Shown one piece after another: positions 10,169 to 17,912 of a stretch of DNA of 64,000 bases; the stretch's first letter is position 1; the number at the start of each line of letters is the position of its first letter. The stretch spans positions 1 through 64,000 of the forward strand of contig CALDSD010000081.1 of assembly GCA_937911325.1 (NCBI GenBank). The letters are read 5' to 3'. The notes below the pieces were generated by a model, which saw nothing but the letters and a program-made list of their open reading frames with translations, ran no database searches and was not told the origin of the DNA. The DNA is from an uncultured Neomegalonema sp. GTDB lineage: Bacteria > Pseudomonadota > Alphaproteobacteria > Rhodobacterales > Rhodobacteraceae. The position numbers were made by a program, and so were the translations under genes.

Positions 10169-11629
10169 TCAGAGATCGTGCGCGGCCGCGCCGCTGATCG
10201 ACTTGATGTCCTGAAACGCGCGAATGCCCCAGATCCCGGCCTCGCGACCGACGCCGGAGGCTTTGACGCCCCCGAAGGGAGCGCCCGGGGCGCGGCTTGA
10301 CCCGTTCACTTGGATCATGCCGGCGTTGAGCTTTCGAGAAACCCGATCCGCCCGCGCCGGGTCGCCCGTCTGCAGGTAGGCGGCCAGCCCGTAATCAGTG
10401 TCGTTGGCGAGGGCGATCCCGTCTTCCTCTGTTTCGAAGGGAGTCATCGTCAGGACCGGGCCGAAGATCTCTTCGCGGAAGATGCGCATCTTGGAGGCGA
10501 CGTCGGCGAACACTGTTGGACGGGAGTAAAAGCCTGTCGTGATCCCATCGGGGCGCCCCGGTCCGCCGCTCACAAGGCGAGCCCCCTCCGTGACGCCGGT
10601 TTCGATCAAGCCTTGCACGCGTTCGAACTGCGTATGGCTGACCTGAGGGCCGAGGTGGTCCCCCGGTTGTTCTGGGGGGCCGACCTTGAACGTGTCGGCG
10701 AGCTGCGCCGCCAAGGCGACGGCGTCGTCGTAGATCTCGCGTGCGACCAACATCCGCGATGCGGCGTTGCAGGATTGTCCGGCGTTGCGGAAGCAGTGCG
10801 CGAGCCCCTGGCTGATCGCGGTTTCCAGATCGCAATCCTCAAACAGCAGGTTTGGGGATTTGCCGCCCAACTCGAGCGTCACCCGCTTGAAAGACTGCGC
10901 CGCCGAGACTGCGATCTGGCGGCCCACATCCGTCGAGCCGGTGAACGAGACGACGTCGATATCCGGGTGCGCGACCAGAGCCGCGCCCGTGCTTCCATCG
11001 CCCAGGATCAGATTGAACACGCCCGGCGGCGCCTGGCTCGCGCGTTCTGCGTCCTGCATGGCTTCCGCGACAAGGACGGCTGTGCGTGACGAAAGCTCGG
11101 ACGGTTTCAAGACGACCGGGCAGCCGGCGACGATCGCCGCGCCAAGCTTCAAAGCCACCTGATTGAGCGGCCAGTTCCACGGTGTGATCAGCGCTGCGAC
11201 TCCGACCGGCTCGAAACGGACGCGATGCGCCGGTCCGTCGGTCGGGTGCGCTTGATCGTCATCGATTTGTTCGGCTGCGCGAAGGGTCTCCTGCAAGTGA
11301 TCCAGACCTGCGTCGACCTGCCGGCTGCGGGCGAAGTCGATCGGCGCCCCGATCTCATCGCTGATCGCGTCGGCGAGCGCAGCGCGGCGAAGCTCCAAAG
11401 CCTCAATCAACGCTGCGAGCAGTGAAAGGCGCGCCGCTTTTGGCGCGTGCGCCCATCCGTTGTCGAATGTCCGACGCGCAGCTCTGACTGCGTGGTCGAC
11501 ATCGGTCTCATCACAAACGGCGACCCAGCCAGACGGGGCTTCCGTCGCTGGGTTGGTCAGCTCGAAGCGGCCTCGCCCGGACGGCGAGGTCCACGCTCCA
11601 TCGATGGAGATGGCGTTGAGTTTGCGCAT
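10169..11629 (-). CDS. NAD(P)-dependent aldehyde dehydrogenase next to the bhc cluster
   Basis: 486 residues from the ATG at 11629; an in-frame TTG at 11644 is the alternative, and neither has a good Shine-Dalgarno. Aldehyde dehydrogenase superfamily. Visible are the PWNWPLNQ entry of the cofactor domain, FTGSTDVGRQI (NAD loop), the general base in LELGGK and the catalytic cysteine in NAGQSC (about residue 287), plus PFGGVKASG at the C-terminus. It lies 91 bases beyond bhcD on the same strand but behind an apparent terminator. Glycolaldehyde to glycolate oxidation would feed the bhc pathway; that substrate is my inference, and succinate-semialdehyde or other aldehydes remain possible. Confidence 0.85.
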   Translation of the reverse strand: MRKLNAISIDGAWTSPSGRGRFELTNPATEAPSGWVAVCDETDVDHAVRAARRTFDNGWAHAPKAARLSLLAALIEALELRRAALADAISDEIGAPIDFARSRQVDAGLDHLQETLRAAEQIDDDQAHPTDGPAHRVRFEPVGVAALITPWNWPLNQVALKLGAAIVAGCPVVLKPSELSSRTAVLVAEAMQDAERASQAPPGVFNLILGDGSTGAALVAHPDIDVVSFTGSTDVGRQIAVSAAQSFKRVTLELGGKSPNLLFEDCDLETAISQGLAHCFRNAGQSCNAASRMLVAREIYDDAVALAAQLADTFKVGPPEQPGDHLGPQVSHTQFERVQGLIETGVTEGARLVSGGPGRPDGITTGFYSRPTVFADVASKMRIFREEIFGPVLTMTPFETEEDGIALANDTDYGLAAYLQTGDPARADRVSRKLNAGMIQVNGSSRAPGAPFGGVKASGVGREAGIWGIRAFQDIKSISGAAAHDL

Positions 11630-11662
11630 GGTTGCGAGGTCCAAATGGTGGGCTCAACGCTA

Positions 11663-11690
11663 AAACCGGGCGGAACCGATGTCCCGCCCG
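11663..11690 (-). terminator. intrinsic terminator after bhcD
   Basis: On the minus strand a perfect 7-bp stem (CGGGCGG / CCGCCCG, 11667-11673 with 11684-11690) with a 10-base loop is followed by GTTTTAG. It lies 30 bases after the bhcD stop codon and before the aldehyde dehydrogenase, so it probably ends the bhcABCD transcript with possible read-through. Confidence 0.6.
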
Positions 11691-11720
11691 AACATGTGCG
11701 CGTTACAATGAAATTCGGCG

Positions 11721-12686
11721 CTAGAGAGAGACGACCTGAGCCGCGCCCTGCGCTTGGGCCAGCTTCGCTGCGACGGAGGCGACGGCGAGATCTTGAAGAC
11801 CGACGCCGGTGCCATCGAACAAGGTGATCTCCGTGTCCGAGCTTCGGCCTGGGTGGTCGCCGTTGATGACCTTGCCGATCGGAGTGATCGCGGTCTCGGC
11901 GATCAAGCCCGCGCCGATCGCATGCTGTGTCTCGCCGATCGAGACTGATTGCGCGATCTCATCGGTGAAGACCGTCGCCGCCGCGACCAACGCCGCGTCG
12001 ACTTCCTGCTTGCCCTTGGTGTCGGTTCCCATGCAGGCGATATGCGCGCCCGGCTTGACCCAATCCTTCATCAGAAGCGGCTCAAAGGCCGAGGTGATGG
12101 TGATGATCACGTCGGCCTCGGCGCCGAGCTTCTCAGGTTCAACCGCTTCGAATGGAAGGCCGATCTCGGTCGCGACCGCTTCGAGTTTCGGCAGCATCTC
12201 GGGGTGCGGGTTCCAGGCGACGACTCGCTCGAACTGGCGTTGTTCGGCGGCGGCGCGCAGCTGGAACTGCGACTGATGACCCGCGCCAACCATGCCCAGC
12301 ACCTTCGCATCCTTACGGGCGAGATGGGAGATCGAGACCGACGAGGACGCCGCTGTGCGCACCGCGGTCAGATAGTTGCCGCCGACCAAGGCGTCGAGCT
12401 GGCCAGTGTCGGGGTCGAACAGGAACACCGTCGACTGGTGGTTGGTCAGGCCCTTGGCCATATTGCCAGGCCAGTAGCCGCCCGACTTCACGCCAAGCAC
12501 CAGACCGGCGCGATCGAACCCCGACTTGAAGCCGTAGAGCGCGTCCGCGTGACCAATCGCTTCGCGGATCACTGGGAAGTTGTAGGCGTCCCCACGCGCC
12601 ATCGCCCCGAAGACGTCCTCCACGGCCTTGAAGGCGTCGGCGCGGCCCACGACCTTCTGGCAGGTCTCTTCGGAAACAATGAGCAT
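11721..12686 (-). CDS. bhcD: iminosuccinate reductase
   Basis: Ornithine cyclodeaminase/mu-crystallin family member of 321 residues. In the beta-hydroxyaspartate cycle BhcD reduces iminosuccinate to L-aspartate with NADH, regenerating the amino donor used by BhcA. The nucleotide loop is GMVGAGHQSQFQL, with the family segments GVKSGGYWP early and NYLTAVRTAASS before the Rossmann fold. Assignment to BhcD rather than a lysine or ornithine cyclodeaminase rests on the exact neighbourhood with bhcA, bhcB and bhcC. It is separated from bhcC by 80 bases containing a hairpin. Sequence family is certain; the specific substrate is inferred from context. Confidence 0.88.
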   Translation of the reverse strand: MLIVSEETCQKVVGRADAFKAVEDVFGAMARGDAYNFPVIREAIGHADALYGFKSGFDRAGLVLGVKSGGYWPGNMAKGLTNHQSTVFLFDPDTGQLDALVGGNYLTAVRTAASSSVSISHLARKDAKVLGMVGAGHQSQFQLRAAAEQRQFERVVAWNPHPEMLPKLEAVATEIGLPFEAVEPEKLGAEADVIITITSAFEPLLMKDWVKPGAHIACMGTDTKGKQEVDAALVAAATVFTDEIAQSVSIGETQHAIGAGLIAETAITPIGKVINGDHPGRSSDTEITLFDGTGVGLQDLAVASVAAKLAQAQGAAQVVSL

Positions 12687-12713
12687 AACGGAACTCCCGG
12701 ATATTATTTTGAA

Positions 12714-12743
12714 ACGCCGCCCCAGTTGGAGCTGGAGCGGCGT
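12714..12743 (-). other. hairpin between bhcC and bhcD
   Basis: Seven-bp outer stem ACGCCGC / GCGGCGT (12714-12720 with 12737-12743) and four-bp inner stem CCAG / CTGG around a TTGGAG loop, with single-base C/A bulges between. On the minus strand it is followed by TTCAAAATAAT, a poor U-tract. It could attenuate bhcD or mark an RNA processing point. The same outer-stem sequence recurs in the terminator at 61397-61424. Confidence 0.55.
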
Positions 12744-12766
12744 GGATTGGTTCGGCGTCGCCTGGC

Positions 12767-13945
12767 TTAGTACGCTTTGCCGCGGGCGGTGATCGGCCAG
12801 AGCTTTTCGACCTTGCCCCCCCGCACGCCTACGTACCAGTCATGCACGTTGCAGGTCGGGTCGCAGTGCCCCGGCACCAGCTTGAGCTTGTCATTCACCT
12901 TCAACACCGCTTCAGGGTCGGCGATGACGCCGTGCTCGTCCGAACACTTCACGTACTCGACGTCGTCGCGGCCGAAGATCACGGGCAGACCGCTGTCTAC
13001 AGACTGCGCTTTCAGCCCGGCGTCGCAGATCGCCTTGTCAGCCTTCGCGTGGCTCATGACGCTGGTCAGCAAAAAGAGCGCGTTCTCCCACTCGCCCTGG
13101 TCGATCCGCTTGCCGTCCTTGTCGAGGATGCGGCCGTAGTCGGCGTCCATGAAGGCGTAGGATCCGCATTGAAGCTCGTTGTAAACGCCCGAATTGCCCT
13201 CGAAGTAGTAAGAGCCGGTGCCGCCGCCACCGACGATGTCGCATTCAAGGCCTTCGCCTTTCAACGTCTCGACAGCATCTGTGACCATCGCGATCGCGAC
13301 GTCGATCTTGGCTTTGCGGTCCTCGTAGAGATCCATGTGCTGCATCGCGCCCTGATAGGCTTGGATGCCCGCGAACTTTAGTCCAGGAGCCGCGTCGATC
13401 GCCTTGGCGATTTCAACGACAGCCGGGGTGGTCGTCACGCCGCAGCGACCAGCGCCGCAGTCGAGCTCGACAAGACACTCGATCGGCGTGCCGTGCGTAG
13501 TCGCCGCCGCAGAGAGATCGGCGACGTTCTCGATGTCGTCGACACAGCAGATCGTCCGTGCGCCGAGTTTCGGCATCCGCGCAAGACGGTCGATCTTGGC
13601 GGGCTCGCGCACCTGGTTCGACACCAGCACGTCTTTTACGCCAGCGCGGGCGAACGACTCGGCCTCGGAAACCTTCTGGCAGCAGACGCCAACCGCGTCG
13701 CCATGATCAATCTGGTAATGCGCGACATCGGCGGACTTGTGCATCTTGCCGTGGACGCGGTGGCGCACGCCCATCGTCTCGCAATGCTTGCGCATTTTCT
13801 CGATGTTGCGTTCGAAGGCGTCGAGATCGACCACAAGGCACGGCGTCTGGATCTCCGACTCGTCCATGCCGATCGCGGCGGGGATGTCGTAGCCGACCTC
13901 GTAGTCGTCAATGTTGAGGTCTTTCATACGAACGGGGGCATTCAT
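12767..13945 (-). CDS. bhcC: beta-hydroxyaspartate aldolase
   Basis: Fold-type III PLP enzyme of the D-threonine aldolase-like family, 392 residues. BhcC joins glycine and glyoxylate to beta-hydroxyaspartate, the C-C bond-forming step of the cycle. The likely PLP lysine is K67 in HRVHGKMHKSAD. Near the C-terminus GHCDPTCNVHDWYV carries the His/Asp metal site typical of these aldolases. The start at 13945 (MNAPVRMKDLN) is chosen because GGGAGGA lies 7 bases upstream; a longer frame to 14020 would overlap bhcB. The gap to bhcB is 37 bases. Confidence 0.92.
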   Translation of the reverse strand: MNAPVRMKDLNIDDYEVGYDIPAAIGMDESEIQTPCLVVDLDAFERNIEKMRKHCETMGVRHRVHGKMHKSADVAHYQIDHGDAVGVCCQKVSEAESFARAGVKDVLVSNQVREPAKIDRLARMPKLGARTICCVDDIENVADLSAAATTHGTPIECLVELDCGAGRCGVTTTPAVVEIAKAIDAAPGLKFAGIQAYQGAMQHMDLYEDRKAKIDVAIAMVTDAVETLKGEGLECDIVGGGGTGSYYFEGNSGVYNELQCGSYAFMDADYGRILDKDGKRIDQGEWENALFLLTSVMSHAKADKAICDAGLKAQSVDSGLPVIFGRDDVEYVKCSDEHGVIADPEAVLKVNDKLKLVPGHCDPTCNVHDWYVGVRGGKVEKLWPITARGKAY

Positions 13946-13982
13946 TTGGTCAGTCCTCCCAGTTTGAAACTCGTCAGCAGTG

Positions 13983-14957
13983 TCAATTTGAAAGCCAAGG
14001 CAGCTTGTCGAGATCGACATTCCCGCCTGTCACGATCACGCCGACGCGTTTTCCCGCGAAGGCGTCTTTGTTTTTCAGAATCACCGCGAGCGGCACAGCG
14101 CAACTCGGCTCCATCACGATGCGCAGGCGCTTCCAGGTGAGCTTCATCGCGTCGATGATCTCCTCCTCGGTCGCGGTCATGATGTCGGTCACGAAGTTCG
14201 ACACGAAGTGCCAGGTGTTTTCCTTGAGCGGGACTTTCAGCCCATCCGCGATCGTCTGAGGCGCATCGTCGGCGATGATGTGACCGGCCTTGAACGAGCG
14301 ATAGGCGTCGTCCGCGTTTTTGGGTTCAGCCGCGATGATCTTGATATGCGGCGCCCGGTTCGACAGCGTAAGACAGGTGCCGGAGATCATGCCGCCGCCG
14401 CCAATCGGCGCGACCATCATCTCGAGGTCTTCGACTTGCTCGTTGAACTCCAGCGAGCAAGTGCCCTGACCTGCGATCACTCGCGGGTCGTTGTAGGGGT
14501 GCACAAACTCTGCGCCCGACTTGGCGACGACCTCTGCGAACGTCGCCTCACGCGAGGATGTCGAAGGTTCGCACTCGACGATCTCACCGCCGTAATAGCG
14601 CACCTGATCTTTCTTCGCTTGCGGCGCTGAATGCGGCATCACCACAGTGCAGGGGATGCCTCGGCGCCCGGCCGCATACGATAGCGAGAGCGCGTGATTG
14701 CCGGAGGAATGGGTGGCGACGCCGATCTTCGCCATGTCATCCGAAAGACCGAATACCGCGTTGCAAGCGCCGCGCACCTTGAACGCTCCGGCCTCTTGGA
14801 AATTCTCGCACTTGAAGAAGAGTTCCGCGCCCGTCAGGCGATCGAGATAGTCCGATCGCAAAACAGGCGTGCGATTGATATGCGGTTTGATCCGCTCGTG
14901 CGCCGCGAGAACATCGTCGAACGTGGGGATGTCCGTGGATGGGGTGTCGTCGAGCAT
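13983..14957 (-). CDS. bhcB: beta-hydroxyaspartate dehydratase
   Basis: Fold-type II PLP lyase of the serine/threonine dehydratase family, 324 residues. BhcB removes water from beta-hydroxyaspartate to give iminosuccinate. PLP lysine K60 lies in GAFKVRGA; SSGNHA and the phosphate loop GGGGMISG are present. I take the ATG at 14957, two bases past the bhcA stop; an in-frame TTG at 14963 overlaps that stop, so the two genes are tightly coupled either way. Threonine dehydratase or serine racemase is the alternative by family alone; the gene order decides. Confidence 0.92.
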   Translation of the reverse strand: MLDDTPSTDIPTFDDVLAAHERIKPHINRTPVLRSDYLDRLTGAELFFKCENFQEAGAFKVRGACNAVFGLSDDMAKIGVATHSSGNHALSLSYAAGRRGIPCTVVMPHSAPQAKKDQVRYYGGEIVECEPSTSSREATFAEVVAKSGAEFVHPYNDPRVIAGQGTCSLEFNEQVEDLEMMVAPIGGGGMISGTCLTLSNRAPHIKIIAAEPKNADDAYRSFKAGHIIADDAPQTIADGLKVPLKENTWHFVSNFVTDIMTATEEEIIDAMKLTWKRLRIVMEPSCAVPLAVILKNKDAFAGKRVGVIVTGGNVDLDKLPWLSN

Positions 14958-14959
14958 GA

Positions 14960-16150
14960 TCAAGCCGCTTTCTTCAGTTCGACCGCTTTTTGCGCCCGGT
15001 AGAACTCCTGCGCGGCGGCGACGCCTGCGCCGAGTTCGATCGGGTAATCCAGGTCTTTCATCGCCATTTCGATCGTGGCGATCCCGGACAGGGCCATCGA
15101 TTCCGTCAACGATCCAAGATGCCCGATCCGGAACGCTTTGCCGTTCATCGGGCCGAGCCCCACGCCGAAGGACATGCCGTACGCATCGTATGCGTGGTTG
15201 GTCAGGACGTTGCTGTCGAAGCCTTCAGGAACATAGGTGGCGCTAACGGTGTCGGAATACAATTCACGCCGCGCCGCGCAGAGCTCGAACCCCCACGCAG
15301 ACACCGCGCGCCGAACCCCTTCGGCGAGACGCGCATGGCGGGCGAACACGTTGTCGAGACCCTCGTCAAACAGCATCGCCACGCACTCGCGCAGGCCCAG
15401 AAGCAACTGAACCGGCGGCGTGTAGGGATAGCCGCCATTGGCGTTGGCCGCCTCCATGTCGCGGAAGTCGAAGAAGGTCCGCGCGCACTGGGCGGTCTCC
15501 ATCGCGGCCCAGGCCCTCTCGCTCACGCCCAGGATCGCCATCCCGGTCATGAGCATGAACCCTTTTTGCGAGCCCGTGACGGCGATGTCGACGCCCCAAG
15601 CGTCCATCTCGAACGGCATCGACGCAAGCGAGCTGACGCAATCGACAAACAGCAGGGCGGGATGATCGCTGGCGTTCATCGCCCCGCGCACGGCGGCGAT
15701 GTCGCTGACAACGCCCGTGGCCGTTTCATTGTGCGTGACGAGCACCGCCTTGATCTCGTGAGAGGCGTCTGCGGCCAGGCGCTCGGCGAAAAGATCGGCG
15801 GGCGCACCCTCGCCCCAAGGCGTCTCGATGATTTCGACGTCGAGCTTGTGACGCTCGCACATGTCGATCCAGCGGTGGGAAAACATGCCGTAACGGGCGA
15901 CCAGCACCTTGTCGCCGGGCGAGAGCGTGTTCGTGATCGCCGCTTCCCAGCCGCCTGTTCCCGACGCAGGGAAGGTTATCACCCGGCCAGTCGTCGTCTT
16001 GAAGACGCTTTTGAGGTCTTCAAGCATGGGCGCGAGGACATCGACATTATCCGGGGCGCGGTGGTCGAGCGTTTGCGCGTTCATCGCATGGCGCAGGCGA
16101 TCTGGAATGTTTGTGGGTCCAGGAATGAACACCGGATTCTGGCTGGTCAT
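14960..16150 (-). CDS. bhcA: aspartate-glyoxylate aminotransferase
   Basis: Fold-type I PLP aminotransferase of the serine-glyoxylate/alanine-glyoxylate group, 396 residues. BhcA uses aspartate to aminate glyoxylate, giving glycine and releasing oxaloacetate, the net product of the cycle. The PLP lysine is K196 in TGSQKGFM; FIPGPTNIPD at the start and the PASGTGGWEAA loop are family hallmarks. GGGAGG sits 6 bases before the ATG. It is the first gene of the minus-strand bhcABCD unit and faces bhcR across an AT-rich region with IclR-type palindromes. Confidence 0.93.
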   Translation of the reverse strand: MTSQNPVFIPGPTNIPDRLRHAMNAQTLDHRAPDNVDVLAPMLEDLKSVFKTTTGRVITFPASGTGGWEAAITNTLSPGDKVLVARYGMFSHRWIDMCERHKLDVEIIETPWGEGAPADLFAERLAADASHEIKAVLVTHNETATGVVSDIAAVRGAMNASDHPALLFVDCVSSLASMPFEMDAWGVDIAVTGSQKGFMLMTGMAILGVSERAWAAMETAQCARTFFDFRDMEAANANGGYPYTPPVQLLLGLRECVAMLFDEGLDNVFARHARLAEGVRRAVSAWGFELCAARRELYSDTVSATYVPEGFDSNVLTNHAYDAYGMSFGVGLGPMNGKAFRIGHLGSLTESMALSGIATIEMAMKDLDYPIELGAGVAAAQEFYRAQKAVELKKAA

Positions 16151-16213
16151 CAGCGGCCTCCCAAATTGGTATGCGGGTTAACATAGCACTTGCCGCGGGA
16201 TTTCCAATTTTAT

Positions 16214-16228
16214 TGAAAACAGTTTTCA
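16214..16228. promoter_or_regulatory. IclR-type half-conserved palindrome near bhcA
   Basis: Perfect 7-1-7 inverted repeat, TGAAAAC-A-GTTTTCA, 63 bases upstream of the bhcA start. It resembles the larger palindrome at 16301-16321 and the general IclR pattern (GGAAA...TTTCC) with one arm base changed. Likely a second BhcR-binding site; inferred. Confidence 0.5.
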
Positions 16229-16300
16229 TATCTGAGGAAATACACATAACCGTATGATTTTATGGAGGTTTGCCTTTTCCATTTTCGGGGTTTTGAATTT

Positions 16301-16321
16301 TTTTGGAAAATTTTTCCAAAA
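16301..16321. promoter_or_regulatory. candidate BhcR operator, perfect 10-1-10 palindrome
   Basis: TTTTGGAAAA, one T, then TTTTCCAAAA: both arms match perfectly. The core TGGAAAA-T-TTTTCCA is close to the classical IclR operator pattern WGGAAATNATTTCCW (two mismatches by my count). It ends 7 bases before the bhcR ATG at 16329, so binding would block bhcR itself and could control the divergent bhcA promoter. The region is strikingly AT-rich against its neighbours. Confidence 0.75.
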
Positions 16322-16328
16322 TCAATAT

Positions 16329-17219
16329 ATGGTCACTGAACGCAACCAGACGGACAAAGCGATGTCGGAATCGGTGACAAAGCGACCACGTGGTCGGCCA
16401 AAGTCAGTTTGGCGCGAAGAGCAGTCAGCGCCGGTGCAGGCGTTGGACCGCGGGCTGCTGTTGATGAACGCCCTGGCGCGGACCAGCGGCGCGACCCTGA
16501 CGGAATTGTCGCTGAGCGTCGGCATCCCTGCTTCCTCGGCGCATCGGCTGCTAGGGACGCTGCAACGCCACGGCTACGTCGATTTCGACGAAACGGACCA
16601 GACATGGTCGATCGGCCTCCAGGCGTTTCAAGTTGGCGCTGCTTTCTCGCGCCGGGCGGATCTGATCACCATCAGCCGACAAGTCATGCAGGGGCTGATG
16701 GAGGAAACAGGCGAAACCGCGAATCTCGCCCTTCCCGACCGGGGCGACGTCGTGTTCGTGAACCAGGTAGAGACGACAAACCCCATTCGAGCGTTCTTTC
16801 GCATCGGCGCGCGAGGGCCGATGCATGCGACCGGGATCGGCAAGGCCTTGTTGGCGGAGATGTCCGACGCGACCGTCGCCGGGATCCTGGAACAAAAGGG
16901 GTTGCCGCGGTTCACGGACAGCACAATGGCGTCCCCTAAAGCGTTGTTTTCAGAGCTGGCCGCGATCCGGGAGCGCGGGTGGTCGATCGATGATGAAGAA
17001 CACTACGAAGGAATGCGTTGCGTCGCGGCGGTTATCCGAAACGCGCATGGCGAAGCGGTGGCGGGCGTGTCGGTTTCCGGACCCAAAGGACGCGTGACCG
17101 ATGACGTGATCGCCGAGAACGGACCGAAAGTCCGACGCGCGGCCGAAGAGCTCAGCCGTTTGGCGGGCGGGGTCGCTTCGCAGGATGGATGGACCAAGAT
17201 CGAACTCGACAGGTTGTAG
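16329..17219 (+). CDS. bhcR: IclR-family regulator of the bhc cluster
   Basis: 296 residues from the ATG at 16329. A start at 16362 is also plausible, and no clear Shine-Dalgarno decides. N-terminal PRGRPK is an AT-hook-like basic patch, followed by the winged-helix DNA-binding domain (ALARTSGATLTELSLSVGIPASSAHRLLGTLQRHGYV) and the IclR effector domain with MHATGIGKALLA and a C-terminal GVSVSGP. In known bhc loci BhcR senses glyoxylate and controls bhcABCD; here it is divergent from bhcA with palindromes between. A frame extending to 16254 reads through the palindrome and is unlikely to be translated. Confidence 0.9.
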   Translation: MVTERNQTDKAMSESVTKRPRGRPKSVWREEQSAPVQALDRGLLLMNALARTSGATLTELSLSVGIPASSAHRLLGTLQRHGYVDFDETDQTWSIGLQAFQVGAAFSRRADLITISRQVMQGLMEETGETANLALPDRGDVVFVNQVETTNPIRAFFRIGARGPMHATGIGKALLAEMSDATVAGILEQKGLPRFTDSTMASPKALFSELAAIRERGWSIDDEEHYEGMRCVAAVIRNAHGEAVAGVSVSGPKGRVTDDVIAENGPKVRRAAEELSRLAGGVASQDGWTKIELDRL

Positions 17220-17269
17220 CCAAGCCTCTGAGTGCAACCAACGCTCTGATTGTACCAAACGCTCTGGCC

Positions 17270-17635
17270 TCAACGACCGCGGCTTTCCCCGTCTCGCGTC
17301 TTAAGCGCTTGCATAACCTGACGCATTTTGTCGACCGGCTCTCGGTAGATCTTCAGTTCCGACTGCTCTGGCACCCGCGAACGCGTCCCGCATTGCGGAC
17401 AGTCGAAATCGTAGTGTGTCGCGAACCAATCGGCGGGTTGAACGAACTCCGCGCCGCATTTCGGACAAGGCGTGCTCAGCTTGGGCGGCGGGACGGCGGC
17501 GGCTTTGTCCAGATCGAACGGTTCTGGGGCGTCCTCACTTGGGCGGGGGGCGTCCGCGACCGGGCGGGCGTCTTTCTTGCGCGCTGAAGGATCAGGTTTG
17601 GGCGGTGCGCGGTGGAATAATCGGCCCAGAACCAT
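17270..17635 (-). CDS. hypothetical protein with zinc-ribbon
   Basis: 121 residues from the ATG at 17635. A proline/charged linker (about residues 10-50) is followed by a zinc ribbon with CPKCG and CPQCG knuckles about 26 residues apart, then a basic helical tail. The same frame stays open upstream to 17938, and the stretch just before the ATG (codons down to about 17760) also reads like protein, so the true start may lie upstream at a non-ATG codon. Function unknown. It is convergent with bhcR, with 50 bases between stops. Confidence 0.5.
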   Translation of the reverse strand: MVLGRLFHRAPPKPDPSARKKDARPVADAPRPSEDAPEPFDLDKAAAVPPPKLSTPCPKCGAEFVQPADWFATHYDFDCPQCGTRSRVPEQSELKIYREPVDKMRQVMQALKTRDGESRGR

Positions 17636-17912
17636 TTCGTTGACGCGCTCCTCTATCTCGCAGGTCGACAGCCGCTGGCGGCGATCTGCGCCGCGTTGGG
17701 TTTGGTTAACGAAGACCGCAATATGACCCTCCTGACTGAGTCGCGAAAGGACCTGTTCACAGCGCAAGCGGCGAATTTCGCAAATTCGACTGGTTGAATT
17801 GTGCGCTGGAAGCCTCAGCGGAGAACGAATCCGAAATCCTGTCGCTGAACTGAGACTTTCCAGCGTCCGCCTGATGTGGCCTAGTCGATGGGCAATTGTG
17901 GGAGGGGCGAAA

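Noticed and set aside
14990-16186. 398-codon plus-strand frame opposite bhcA
   Set aside because: Exact antisense to a well-supported PLP enzyme; composition Arg/His/Asp-rich.
16254-16328. Longer N-terminus of BhcR starting at 16254
   Set aside because: It would translate the AT-rich operator into a Phe-rich peptide not seen in IclR proteins.
10169-17219. Ectoine or D-threonine catabolic cluster
   Set aside because: Ornithine-cyclodeaminase-like, dehydratase and IclR genes raised this, but the aminotransferase and D-aldolase in this order fit bhcABCD, and no ectoine hydrolase is present.
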